Below are positions 36,386 to 44,993 of a stretch of 64,000 bases of DNA, in pieces (the first letter of the stretch is position 1; each line of letters starts with the position of its first letter). The stretch covers positions 186,001-250,000 of the forward strand of contig NZ_PDNV01000001.1 of assembly GCF_002849615.1 (NCBI RefSeq), given 5' to 3'. Both the position numbers and the translations under genes were made by a program. This stretch comes from Pollutimonas nitritireducens. Lineage in GTDB: Bacteria; Pseudomonadota; Gammaproteobacteria; Burkholderiales; Burkholderiaceae_B. The notes beneath the pieces are model-generated. The model saw only the letters and a list, made by a program, of their open reading frames with translations. It did no database searches and had not been told where the DNA came from.

Positions 36386-38656
36386 TCAGGTATGTGCAGG
36401 TAAGTTCCCGGGGAACGCCGGCGTGAGGGGCGGGCGATTGGGCCCCGCCCTTCGTGCGCCGCCGAAATTATCCAGGAATGCTTCCAGGGCGACTACGCCC
36501 AGCGGCCTGCTCACCAGATACCCCTGGATTTCGTCGCAGCCCATTTCGGTGAGCAGATCATATTGTTCCGGCGTTTCCACACCTTCTGCAATGACTCGTA
36601 TATCGAGTGCCTGGCCGAGCTCAATAATGGTCTTTACGACCTTGTAGGCGGTGGTGTTCCTGCGGATATCCACGACGAATGAACGGTCGATCTTCAACTC
36701 GGTGATAGGAAAGCGGCACAGGTAGCTCAAGGATGAAAACCCGGTACCAAAGTCGTCGAGCGCCACCTTCACGCCCAGATGCGTCAGCGTCCTGATCATT
36801 GTTTCGTTGCGATCGGCGCCGTCCATCAGGAGACTTTCTGTGACTTCGATCTGAAGAAGGCTCGGCGGCAGCCCCGCCGCATCCAGCAAGGCCATTACTT
36901 CGCCGACCCAATCGGGCTGCTTGAACTGACGTGCCGACACATTGACCGATACGACCAGGGCTCGACCAGCATCCATCCACACCTTGGCCTGCGCTATGGC
37001 CGTCTTCAGTACCCAATTACCGACCTGACAGATATCGCCCGACTCTTCCAGCGCACTGATAAAGTCGGAAGGCATGACGCAACCGAGATGAGGGCTATTC
37101 CATCTGAGGAGTGCTTCGACACCAACGACGCGCCTGGTTTTCACATCGAACTTGGGCTGATATTCCAGATAGTATTCCGCGTTTTCCAATGCCGTGCGCA
37201 GTGCATTTTCCAGATAAAGGGCATCAACTGCGCGCGCACTCATTGCGGCGGTGTAGTACTGAAAGTTATTCCGTCCGCAACTTTTGGCATGGTACATGGC
37301 TGTGTCCGCATTTTTCAGCAAGATGCCTATGCTTGCGCCGTCGCGCGGAAATAGTGTGATTCCGATGCTCGCGGATATTCGCAAGGTGTTCCCATGCAGC
37401 TGAAACGGCGCCGACAGCGCCTTGATGATTTTCTCAGCCACTATCGCGGCGCTTTCGGCAGAAGGCAAGTCGGTCAGCACCGCAGTGAACTCGTCGCCAC
37501 CCATACGGCTGACCATATCGTGATCGCGCACGCATGCCTGCAAACGTTTGGCCACCAGTATCAGCAGCTCGTCGCCTACGGCATGTCCGAGGCTGTCATT
37601 GACCGTCTTGAATCTGTCCAGGTCCATAAAAAGCACGCCTACCTGGCGGTTCAACACGTGGGCCTCCTGCATGGCCCGACGCAGGCTTTCCTGGAAATAC
37701 GACCGATTGGGCAAGCCGGTCAATTCGTCGTGGAACGCGATATGGTGGAGCCGCTTCTGCGCTTTCCTGCGGTCCGTCACGTCGTGGAAAACCATCACGG
37801 CACCTACGATTACGCCGTCGCTCAGCCGTATGGGCGCCGCTGAGTCTTCAATATGGAACTCTTCGCCGTCGCCCTTGCGTACCAATATGGTGTGATTTTC
37901 CATCGCCACTACGGCATTTGTGTCCAGGCATTCCCTGATAGGGTTGACTGAAGGTTCGCGCGATTTTTCGTTGAATATCCTGAATACTTCGTCCATATGC
38001 ATGGAGCGGGCTTCCGCTGTGGTCCAACCGGTCAGTTCCTCGGCCACCGGATTCAGATATTCGATGCGCATGTTCTGGTCGGTCGTTATCACCGCATCGC
38101 CGATGGACTGCAGCGTAACAAGGGCTTTCTCTTTCTCCTGCCGAAGATCATTGAAGGTCTTGCGCAGTGTACGCAAGGGTAGTCCATACGTGGCAAGGAA
38201 AAGCAGTATGGCCACGACCAGGCTGATGGCCGCTATCCCGCCACTGTTGATCAGCGCCACACGAAATGATCGTTCGATGTCGATACGCCCCACCGGCCTT
38301 CCCGCGTCAAACAGCAAGCGGGAAGAACTTATCCGCGGGGCATCTACGACACCCTTGCTTTGGGCAACGATAGTGCCTTCTATATCGTAGACCGTACGGG
38401 ATTCGGATGCTCCCACGCTGCCAGTTCGGAATGACAGAAGTTCAATGAGCCGCAGCTGCTCGAAAACCCATAGCTCCGGGTTGGTGTTGATGAGTTCGCT
38501 GACCGCCAATGCATTGACATGCGTTTCCACCGAGACCACGGCTTTCTCATGCTGGTACTTCAGCGCCAGGTAGGTGACAGGCGGAAGAATGAAGGCCAGC
38601 ACGGCAAGAACCGCAGCAAAAGCAGTAAGAAGTTTGAGTTTGCGTGGGTAAAGCAT
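36386..38656 (-). CDS. Membrane PAS-GGDEF-EAL protein (c-di-GMP turnover)
   Basis: The 756-aa product has membrane segments near residues 10-32 and 138-158 around a small periplasmic domain, a PAS domain near 185-300, a GGDEF domain with DELTGLPNRSYF and SRMGGDEFTAVL (intact active site), and an EAL domain with GVEALLRWNSP, NVSARQF, DDFGTGFSSLSYL and KIDRSFV (intact). It may both make and break c-di-GMP. The gene starts eight bases after the stop of the PstS-like gene upstream, so the two are co-transcribed, which suggests a ligand-sensing partner in the periplasm. An AGGCG-GCAA-CGCCT hairpin at 36276-36289 follows about 100 bp downstream. Confidence 0.92.
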   Translation of the reverse strand: MLYPRKLKLLTAFAAVLAVLAFILPPVTYLALKYQHEKAVVSVETHVNALAVSELINTNPELWVFEQLRLIELLSFRTGSVGASESRTVYDIEGTIVAQSKGVVDAPRISSSRLLFDAGRPVGRIDIERSFRVALINSGGIAAISLVVAILLFLATYGLPLRTLRKTFNDLRQEKEKALVTLQSIGDAVITTDQNMRIEYLNPVAEELTGWTTAEARSMHMDEVFRIFNEKSREPSVNPIRECLDTNAVVAMENHTILVRKGDGEEFHIEDSAAPIRLSDGVIVGAVMVFHDVTDRRKAQKRLHHIAFHDELTGLPNRSYFQESLRRAMQEAHVLNRQVGVLFMDLDRFKTVNDSLGHAVGDELLILVAKRLQACVRDHDMVSRMGGDEFTAVLTDLPSAESAAIVAEKIIKALSAPFQLHGNTLRISASIGITLFPRDGASIGILLKNADTAMYHAKSCGRNNFQYYTAAMSARAVDALYLENALRTALENAEYYLEYQPKFDVKTRRVVGVEALLRWNSPHLGCVMPSDFISALEESGDICQVGNWVLKTAIAQAKVWMDAGRALVVSVNVSARQFKQPDWVGEVMALLDAAGLPPSLLQIEVTESLLMDGADRNETMIRTLTHLGVKVALDDFGTGFSSLSYLCRFPITELKIDRSFVVDIRRNTTAYKVVKTIIELGQALDIRVIAEGVETPEQYDLLTEMGCDEIQGYLVSRPLGVVALEAFLDNFGGARRAGPNRPPLTPAFPGNLPAHT

Positions 38657-38663
38657 GCTGGAA

Positions 38664-39491
38664 TCAGTCTATCTTATGGCCGGTCGTACGAAGTATGTCG
38701 GCTCCTTGAGCGGAACGCACAAAGGCCGCGAACTGCCTGACCGCTTCCGAAGGCTGGCTGGCGGTAACCAGGTACAAGTCTTTGGTGTGGGGATAACTAC
38801 CATCGACCAGCGACTCCATGGACGGCAACACGCCATCGACCGGGTGCATCGTAACGTGCCGGCCCTCGGAGAGTATGATGGCCAACGTCGATGTGGTGAA
38901 GGCTCCGGGTGTGAGCTCGACCTGGTCCGCCGCCGCGGTATCCGTCATTGCCATGATCATGCCTTTGCGTGCATGCGCAGCCGCTACCGCCACTTCGATG
39001 TCACCTGAAATACGGATGAGCTGCCGGGTATCGAAATCGCCCAGCGGTCTTAGCACCAGCCGCAACGGCGCGCCATTGGACCAGGACGCAAATTGATCTG
39101 AATAAATGTCGGCAATCTTTGCCGGAGTGAGTTGCAAGGTCTCCGTTTTGGGATGGCTTATAAATACGAACGCCGACGTTCCGTACTTGTGTGCCGCCAA
39201 GCCGCTTTCCGCCTCCGCCGCCTTTATGTCGCGCGAAGCCACCGCAATGTCCAGGCGTTTTCCCAACAAGGCCTTTATACCGCCCCCTGTTCCAAGGCTG
39301 TCGTAGACCTTCACCGTATGGTGCCGCTGGGCCCTTTCAAACGCTTTTCCGAGCAGTCGCATGGTCCCTACCGCGGCACCCGTACCGCCCACCTTTACCG
39401 TTGCGGCAAAAACTTGGGTCGAGATGAAGGCGCTCAGGCAGAAGAACACGGCGGTACACCATTTCCCCTTGTACCCACTTGGTCGCTGCAT
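38664..39491 (-). CDS. PstS-like periplasmic substrate-binding protein
   Basis: From the ATG at 39491 (AAAGGGGACGG upstream) the product is 275 aa with a signal peptide (WCTAVFFCLSAFISTQVFA, cleavage near residue 30). The mature part opens VKVGGTGAAVGTMRLLGKAF and has DSLGTGGGIKALLGKRLDIA and SRDIKAAE, the phosphate-binding-protein-like (PBP_like_2) pattern. No phosphate ABC transporter genes are present. It overlaps functionally, by an 8-bp gap, with the membrane GGDEF-EAL gene, suggesting that it serves as a sensor input rather than an importer. A longer open frame upstream lacks any signal sequence and was not used. Confidence 0.85.
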   Translation of the reverse strand: MQRPSGYKGKWCTAVFFCLSAFISTQVFAATVKVGGTGAAVGTMRLLGKAFERAQRHHTVKVYDSLGTGGGIKALLGKRLDIAVASRDIKAAEAESGLAAHKYGTSAFVFISHPKTETLQLTPAKIADIYSDQFASWSNGAPLRLVLRPLGDFDTRQLIRISGDIEVAVAAAHARKGMIMAMTDTAAADQVELTPGAFTTSTLAIILSEGRHVTMHPVDGVLPSMESLVDGSYPHTKDLYLVTASQPSEAVRQFAAFVRSAQGADILRTTGHKID

Positions 39492-39610
39492 TGTTCCGTC
39501 CCCTTTCCTTTTCTTTCTTCTATTCGCGCACGAGAGAGCACCGCCAGAGTATCTGCAAATGTGTCCATGAGCAACAATATCCCTACCCAAGGAGCTTGCC
39601 TGACGCCAGA

Positions 39611-39645
39611 AAGCCTCACTGCGCCTCCATGGCGTAGTGAGGCTT
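39611..39645. terminator. Strong hairpin in the divergent intergenic region
   Basis: AAGCCTCACTGCGCC at 39611-39625 pairs with 39631-39645 around a TCCAT loop (15 bp, one G-T pair). TTT follows on the plus strand and TTTC on the minus strand, so it could work in both directions. On the minus strand it would lie in the leader of the PstS-like gene, 120 bp before its start. Confidence 0.6.
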
Positions 39646-39780
39646 TTGAACCAAAAGGATGCGGCGCAAGCGAATTGTGCACCGCAATGAAGCGTGCCGA
39701 GCCGGGATCTGGCCGCTGGTTTAGCGTTACTCAGCTTTTCACGCCATGCAGACACCCCTCACGCCACCTACGCGATTTTC

Positions 39781-39796
39781 TGGCACGTGAATTGCG
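39781..39796 (+). promoter_or_regulatory. Sigma-54 promoter of the nirBDC operon
   Basis: TGGCACGTGAATTGCG matches the sigma-54 consensus exactly; the -12 GC at 39794-39795 places the start of transcription near 39807. It shares TGGCACG, AATTGCGTA and spacing with the promoter of cobA. The leader to the nirB ATG would be about 118 nt. Confidence 0.82.
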
Positions 39797-39805
39797 TAAG
39801 TGCTA

Positions 39806-39831
39806 GTGCCGGATCGAGAGAGAGTCGGCAC
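39806..39831 (+). promoter_or_regulatory. Leader hairpin of the nirB transcript
   Basis: GTGCCG at 39806-39811 pairs with CGGCAC at 39826-39831, right at the predicted transcript start. The purine-rich loop contains GAGAGAGAG. In NasR-type systems an ANTAR protein binds leader hairpins with six-base loops; the loop here is larger in the simplest fold, so the match to that motif is not established. Confidence 0.45.
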
Positions 39832-39857
39832 GACAATTTGTGTACATCAGGCAATGG

Positions 39858-39883
39858 CGCCCGCGACCGCAAGGTCCCGGGCG
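39858..39883 (+). terminator. G+C-rich leader hairpin upstream of nirB, possible attenuator
   Basis: CGCCCG at 39858-39863 pairs with CGGGCG at 39878-39883, with one mismatch and four further pairs closed by a GCAA loop. TTT follows. In nitrate-assimilation operons of the NasR type a leader terminator is relieved by the ANTAR protein; here the T run is short, so termination strength is uncertain. Confidence 0.5.
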
Positions 39884-39924
39884 TTTCACGTCTGTACGAA
39901 CTGAAATGCCATGAGGATATCGCA

Positions 39925-42480
39925 ATGAACGCAGTGACCGCATCCGGCCCCTTGCAAACCCTGATCGTGATCGGTAACGGCATGGTGGGCCACCATTGTG
40001 TCGAGCAACTGGTGGCAAAGGGCGCCCTGGAGCGCTATCGCATACACGTCTTCGGTGAAGAATCCCGACGGGCCTATGATCGCGTGCATCTTTCCGAATA
40101 CCTGGGCGATCGCGACGCGGAATCCATGTCGTTAAGCGATGCCGGGTTCTACGGGCAGGAAGGATTGACCCTGCATCTGGGCGCCTTGGTAACGGGGGTG
40201 GACCGCCACCGGCGGCATGTGGTCACCGCAGAAGGAAGTTTCGCCTACGACAAACTGGTGTTCGCCACGGGATCGTATCCCTTTGTGCCGCCGGTGGCTG
40301 GGGCCGACGGAAATTCGCGGCTGGTCTATCGCACGATTGATGATCTGGACCTCATCCGCAATGCCGCAAAGGGCGCACGCCGTGGCGTTGTCGTCGGAGG
40401 AGGCTTGCTGGGCCTTGAGGCCGCCAACGCGCTGAAATCGTTGAATCTCGAAGCGCATGTGGTCGAGTTCGCTCCCCGTCTTATGCCTGTACAGCTAGAT
40501 GAAATGGGTGGCGCGGCGCTCAAGTCCCGCATCGAAGGCCTGGGCGTCGGTGTACACCTATCCCGCGCAACGCAGGAAATCAAGCTTGGCAGGAAACACC
40601 GCTACCAAATGCTCTTCGCCGACAAGACGGCATTGGAAACGGACCTCATCGTTTTCTCGGCGGGAATCCGGCCACGCGATGGCCTGGCGAAAAAGAGCGG
40701 GCTCGCCATCGGAGAGCGCGGCGGCATCATCATAGATGAGCGCTGCCGGACCAGTGATGCGCACATCTATGCTGTCGGTGAATGCGCCGTGTGGAACGGC
40801 ACCATTTTCGGCCTCGTCGCACCCGGCTATCAAATGGCGCGCATCGTCACCGCCGAACTCTGTGGCGAGGCGGAAGAAAGCTTTGCCGGGGCCGACATGT
40901 CGACCAAGCTGAAATTGCTTGGCGTGGATGTCGGATCCATCGGCGATGCACACGGTACGACGCCTGGCGCGCGCAGTTATCGCTATATCGATGAGGCCGC
41001 GTCCAGTTATCGACGTCTCGTCATCTCGCAGGACGGCAAGCGTGTGCTGGGCGCTGTCCTCATTGGCGACAACAGCTATTACGACTCCTTGTTGCAGTAT
41101 GTGCAGAACGCTATTGCACCTCCGGCCGACCCTGCCGGCCTCATATTGCCGACCGGATCCGCCGCGCCGCTGCTGGGCATAAACGTGTTGCCGGCAACAG
41201 CCACCATCTGCTCCTGCCACAACGTCAGCAAGGGCGCCATCAGTTCAGCCATTGACGAAGGGTGCTCCGATGTCGCCAGCGTCAAGGCCTGCACCAACGC
41301 GGGAACCGGCTGCGGGGGCTGTGCCGGCCTGCTCAAGCAGGTGGTCGAGCATGAGCTGGCCTGCCGAGGCGTGGCCATCGACAAGAGTCTTTGCGAGCAC
41401 TTCGCTTACACCCGCCAGGAGCTTTACGCCTTTACCCGCATCGAAGGCATTGAAACATTCGAGGAAATGCTGGCGCGCCATGGCCGCGGGAAGGTGGGCT
41501 GCGACATCTGCAAGCCTACGGTAGGATCCATCCTGGCCTCATGCTGGAACCGGCCCATCCAGGATCCGAAGCTGGTTCCTCTGCAAGACACCAACGACAC
41601 CTTCATGGCGAATATGCAGAAGAACGGCACATACTCGATCGTGCCCCGGATTCCCGCTGGCGAGATCACACCCGAAGGCCTCATCGCCATCGGAGCCGTC
41701 GCGAAGAAGTACGAACTCTATACAAAGATCACCGGTGGACAACGCATAGACCTGTTCGGTGCCCAACTGCACCAATTGCCCGATATCTGGGCCGAATTGA
41801 TTGCCGCCGGATTCGAGACGGGCCACGCATACGGAAAGTCGACCCGCACAGTGAAATCCTGCGTCGGCAGCACCTGGTGCCGCTATGGCGTGCAGGACAG
41901 CGTGAAGATGGCGATCGATATCGAGAATCGCTACAAGGGCCTGCGAGCGCCGCATAAGCTCAAATTTGCGGTCTCGGGCTGCACCCGCGAGTGCGCCGAG
42001 GCACAAAGCAAGGACATCGGCGTAATTGCCACCGAAAACGGATGGAATTTGTACGTCTGCGGCAACGGAGGCATGCGCCCCCGCCATGCCGAATTGTTCG
42101 CCACCGACCTGGACGACACCACTCTGATCCGCTACATCGATCGCTTGCTCATGCTTTATATCCGTACCGCCGACAAACTGCAGCGTACATCGGTCTGGCG
42201 GGAATCGCTGGAGGGCGGCCTCGACTACCTGAAGGCGGTCATCATCAAAGACAGCCTTGGCCTGGGTGCCGAACTCGAAGCCCAGATGCAACTGGTGGTG
42301 GATCGATATGAATGCGAGTGGGCCAACACCATCGCCGACCCGGAAAAACTCAAGCGTTTTCGCACCTTCGTCAATCGACGCGGCGGTGATCCGGACATCC
42401 AATTTACCGAAGAACGCGGCCAACGACGCCCGGCGCAAACCCGGTCCCGCGTGATTCCTATTACCGAGGAGATAGCTTGA
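39925..42480 (+). CDS. nirB: NADH-dependent assimilatory nitrite reductase, large subunit
   Basis: The 851-aa product has, in order: an FAD-binding Rossmann motif (LIVIGNGMVGHH near residue 13), an NAD motif (GVVVGGGLLGLEAANAL near residue 154), a BFD-type [2Fe-2S] region (CSCHNVSKG and CTNAGTGCGGCAG near residues 431-475), and sulfite/nitrite reductase domains whose SCVGSTWC and SGCTRECAE (near residues 650-690) bind the siroheme and [4Fe-4S] cluster. It reduces nitrite to ammonium with NADH. The ATG at 39925 is used because the family starts just before the FAD motif. Its stop overlaps nirD. Confidence 0.96.
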   Translation: MNAVTASGPLQTLIVIGNGMVGHHCVEQLVAKGALERYRIHVFGEESRRAYDRVHLSEYLGDRDAESMSLSDAGFYGQEGLTLHLGALVTGVDRHRRHVVTAEGSFAYDKLVFATGSYPFVPPVAGADGNSRLVYRTIDDLDLIRNAAKGARRGVVVGGGLLGLEAANALKSLNLEAHVVEFAPRLMPVQLDEMGGAALKSRIEGLGVGVHLSRATQEIKLGRKHRYQMLFADKTALETDLIVFSAGIRPRDGLAKKSGLAIGERGGIIIDERCRTSDAHIYAVGECAVWNGTIFGLVAPGYQMARIVTAELCGEAEESFAGADMSTKLKLLGVDVGSIGDAHGTTPGARSYRYIDEAASSYRRLVISQDGKRVLGAVLIGDNSYYDSLLQYVQNAIAPPADPAGLILPTGSAAPLLGINVLPATATICSCHNVSKGAISSAIDEGCSDVASVKACTNAGTGCGGCAGLLKQVVEHELACRGVAIDKSLCEHFAYTRQELYAFTRIEGIETFEEMLARHGRGKVGCDICKPTVGSILASCWNRPIQDPKLVPLQDTNDTFMANMQKNGTYSIVPRIPAGEITPEGLIAIGAVAKKYELYTKITGGQRIDLFGAQLHQLPDIWAELIAAGFETGHAYGKSTRTVKSCVGSTWCRYGVQDSVKMAIDIENRYKGLRAPHKLKFAVSGCTRECAEAQSKDIGVIATENGWNLYVCGNGGMRPRHAELFATDLDDTTLIRYIDRLLMLYIRTADKLQRTSVWRESLEGGLDYLKAVIIKDSLGLGAELEAQMQLVVDRYECEWANTIADPEKLKRFRTFVNRRGGDPDIQFTEERGQRRPAQTRSRVIPITEEIA

Positions 42481-42830
42481 TGACTGAACTATTAAGCGGC
42501 CGGCCCAACTGGCGTCCGGTTTGCTCTCGCAGCGACCTGGTGGCAAATTCCGGCACCGTTGCCTTGGTGGACGGCGTCCAGATTGCATTGTTCTTTGTGC
42601 CGGACGCCGGAGAGCAGACGTTGTATGCCATCGAAAACAAAGATCCCAAATCAGGTGCAAATGTCATTGGACGAGGCATTGTGGGACGCATTGGCGGTGA
42701 CCTGATTGTCGCATCGCCACTCTACAAACAGCACTTCAGGCTTATCGACGGCCTTTGCATCGACTACCCCGAGCAACGCCTGCGAACCTGGAAAACCCGT
42801 TTCAACGGCGATTCGGTGGAACTTGCCTAG
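42480..42830 (+). CDS. nirD: Nitrite reductase small subunit
   Basis: The 116-aa product is a Rieske-fold NirD protein (WRPVCSRSDLVANSGTVAL near residue 10, DPKSGANVIGRGIVG, ASPLYKQHFRLIDGLC near residue 78, and YPEQRLRTWKTRF). Like other NirD proteins it lacks the usual Cys/His cluster ligands of Rieske proteins. It is the partner of NirB. The ATG overlaps the nirB stop (ATGA). Confidence 0.95.
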   Translation: MTELLSGRPNWRPVCSRSDLVANSGTVALVDGVQIALFFVPDAGEQTLYAIENKDPKSGANVIGRGIVGRIGGDLIVASPLYKQHFRLIDGLCIDYPEQRLRTWKTRFNGDSVELA

Positions 42831-42881
42831 GGATATCCCGGCGCCGCAGCCACGACTCTTACAGTTTTCAAGGAACACATC

Positions 42882-43694
42882 ATGTCTTACGTAATACCTT
42901 CCGAATTTGTCACCAAAATGGTGGATGCGGGTGAATCGAAAATTTTCATGGCCACGCGCGATGCGTTGATCAGGGCCTATATGGCGGGAGCCATACTGGC
43001 GATCGCGGCCGTCTTTGCCGTCACCGTCAGCGTCCAGACCGGCTCGCCGATTTTGGGTGCGGCATTGTTTCCCGTGGGTTTCTGCATCCTCTATCTGATG
43101 GGCTTCGACTTGCTTACCGGGGTTTTCGTATTGACCCCGCTGGCCCTTTTCGACCGCCGTCCCGGTGTCACAGGCATCATCATCCTGAAACACTGGGGTA
43201 TTATTTTCCTGGGAAATTTCGCCGGTGCACTTACTGTGGCCTTCCTCATGGCTATTGTCTTCACGTATGGGTTTTCGATTCCACCGAACGATGTTGGGCA
43301 GGTCATCGCCCATATCGGTGAAAACCGGACGCTTGGCTACAAGGAATACGGCGCGGCGGGCATGCTCACGATTTTCATCCGTGCTGTCCTGTGCAACTGG
43401 ATGGTCTCCCTGGGTGTCGTCGGCGCAATGATTTCCACGTCGGTCAGCGGCAAGGTCATCGCCATGTGGATGCCTGTCATGCTGTTCTTCGCCATGGGTT
43501 TTGAACATTCCATCGTCAATATGTTTCTATTCCCTTCTGCGCTTATCATGGGCGGCAACTTTTCAGTCATGGATTACCTGATATGGAACGAGATACCGGT
43601 GGTGCTGGGCAACCTGGTCGGCGGAATTTCGTTGACAGGCCTGACGCTCTATACGACACATCTGAAGACCGGTCCCAAACGCAGCTTCAACTGA
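42882..43694 (+). CDS. nirC: Formate/nitrite transporter family channel
   Basis: The 270-aa product has six hydrophobic segments and the FNT motifs (PVGFCILYLMGFDLLTGVF near residue 66, GNFAGALTVAF near residue 110, LCNWMVSLGV near residue 169, and GFEHSIVNMF near residue 206, containing the central channel histidine). Its position 51 bp after nirD points to nitrite (and possibly nitrate) uptake. It has AAGGA nine bases before the ATG. Confidence 0.93.
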   Translation: MSYVIPSEFVTKMVDAGESKIFMATRDALIRAYMAGAILAIAAVFAVTVSVQTGSPILGAALFPVGFCILYLMGFDLLTGVFVLTPLALFDRRPGVTGIIILKHWGIIFLGNFAGALTVAFLMAIVFTYGFSIPPNDVGQVIAHIGENRTLGYKEYGAAGMLTIFIRAVLCNWMVSLGVVGAMISTSVSGKVIAMWMPVMLFFAMGFEHSIVNMFLFPSALIMGGNFSVMDYLIWNEIPVVLGNLVGGISLTGLTLYTTHLKTGPKRSFN

Positions 43695-43730
43695 TAGGCA
43701 TCGCGGGCGTGCCTGGAAGGACACACTGGC

Positions 43731-44993
43731 ATGAGCAATAGCAACGTGCCCGCGACGCTGCGATTCTTGCTGGCCGCGCGTCGCTGTGAACTGCACGCCC
43801 TGGAATCCCTGGCCGGCACATGTGAGCTCGTCGTTCTGGCGGGCCAACTGGTGCATGCCCTGCAAAAAGAACGGGGATGGTCCAACCTTTATCTGTGCAG
43901 CGACAACGATGATGGTTTGCAGAAGCTGGCAGAACTCGCTAGCGAAACCACCCATGCCGAACAGGTGATGCGTAACTATCTGGATGCCCTGGTTTCGGGG
44001 CCCAGCCCGGTCTGCGACAAAGCCCATTTTTTCAACCGCGCGGCCTCGGCATTCCAGAGACTGGACGCTCTTCCCGGTTTGCGACGACGCATACGGGGCC
44101 GTCACACGCCGGCACAGGATGCAGAGTCGACCTTCACCGACCTGATCGCCAGCTTGCTGGCCATGGTGTTTGAGGCGGCCGACTCCGCGCTCGATCCGGA
44201 TGTCACACGCATTCTCGTTGCGCTGCTCAACTTCATCCAGGGCAAAGAGCTCAGCGGCCAGGAGCGTGCCTATGGGGTGGTGGGCTTCAGGGCGGGCTAC
44301 TTCACCGACGGACAGAAGGCCCGGATGGCGTCGCTGGTGGCACGCCAGCAGCGCAGTTTCGATGTGTTCGCGCAGTTTTCTCCCCAAACAGCGTTGCAGA
44401 CATGGCGACAGCTGGATCGCCCAGCGCAAGATGTACAGCGCATGCGGGCCATGCTCGAGAACACATCGGAACCGCAACGGGTGGGGGTCGACCTGGCTGG
44501 AATTTGGCTGGACCTGTGTACACAGCGCATCGATGGCATGCGCGAAGTAGAAAATACGCTGGCCCAGGCCCTGGCACAGCTTTGCCAGCAACGCACGGCC
44601 GAAACGCGTAAAGAGTTGGACGACCGGCGCCTGTTGCTACGTCGTTTCACGGATCGTGCAAACGGCAAAGAGCCGAGCATGGTGTACCGCGTGCAAGGGC
44701 GTATTGCCGACATCCCGCCCCCGGATGGCATTGGCGACGACATGGACCGCTCCATCGTGGACATGCTTTGCGAACAGACCATGCGCATGCAAGAAGACGC
44801 CAAGGCACTGGCCAGCGTCAGGCGCTCGCTCGATGAGCGCACGCGCATGGAAAAGGCCAAGTGGATGCTGATCAACCGGTATCGACTGAGCGAGCAGGAG
44901 GCCCATGAGCACATGCTGCGCGCAGCCATGGACAGCGGAGTGTCGCTGGGTGAGATCGCGGATCGACTGCTGGAGCAATCCCGGGAAAACTAA
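43731..44993 (+). CDS. nasR: Nitrate/nitrite-sensing transcription antiterminator (NIT-ANTAR, NasR type)
   Basis: The 420-aa product has a NIT sensor domain (residues about 30-260, starting HALQKERGWSNLYL, the conserved family opening) and a C-terminal ANTAR RNA-binding domain (residues about 345-410, with RMEKAKWMLINRYRLSEQEA and AMDSGVSLGEIADRLL). NasR binds nitrate or nitrite and then leader RNA to prevent termination. The gene follows nirC by 36 bp, so the regulator is likely made from the operon it controls. Its stop overlaps the end of the convergent eutC gene by four bases. Confidence 0.93.
   Translation: MSNSNVPATLRFLLAARRCELHALESLAGTCELVVLAGQLVHALQKERGWSNLYLCSDNDDGLQKLAELASETTHAEQVMRNYLDALVSGPSPVCDKAHFFNRAASAFQRLDALPGLRRRIRGRHTPAQDAESTFTDLIASLLAMVFEAADSALDPDVTRILVALLNFIQGKELSGQERAYGVVGFRAGYFTDGQKARMASLVARQQRSFDVFAQFSPQTALQTWRQLDRPAQDVQRMRAMLENTSEPQRVGVDLAGIWLDLCTQRIDGMREVENTLAQALAQLCQQRTAETRKELDDRRLLLRRFTDRANGKEPSMVYRVQGRIADIPPPDGIGDDMDRSIVDMLCEQTMRMQEDAKALASVRRSLDERTRMEKAKWMLINRYRLSEQEAHEHMLRAAMDSGVSLGEIADRLLEQSREN

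Larger units (their letters stand above)
39492..39924. other. Divergent regulatory region between the PstS-like gene and nirB
   Basis: This 433-bp gap separates two divergent operons. From left to right it holds the leader of the PstS-like gene, a strong 15-bp hairpin (39611-39645), a TGCACC half-site of NtrC type at 39678-39683, a sigma-54 promoter (39781-39796) and the nirB leader with two hairpins (39806-39831 and 39858-39883). No small gene is supported. Confidence 0.7.

Noticed and set aside
39678-39697. Full NtrC site upstream of nirB
   Set aside because: Only the TGCACC half is clear; the second half does not fall at the required spacing, so it was kept as a half-site only.
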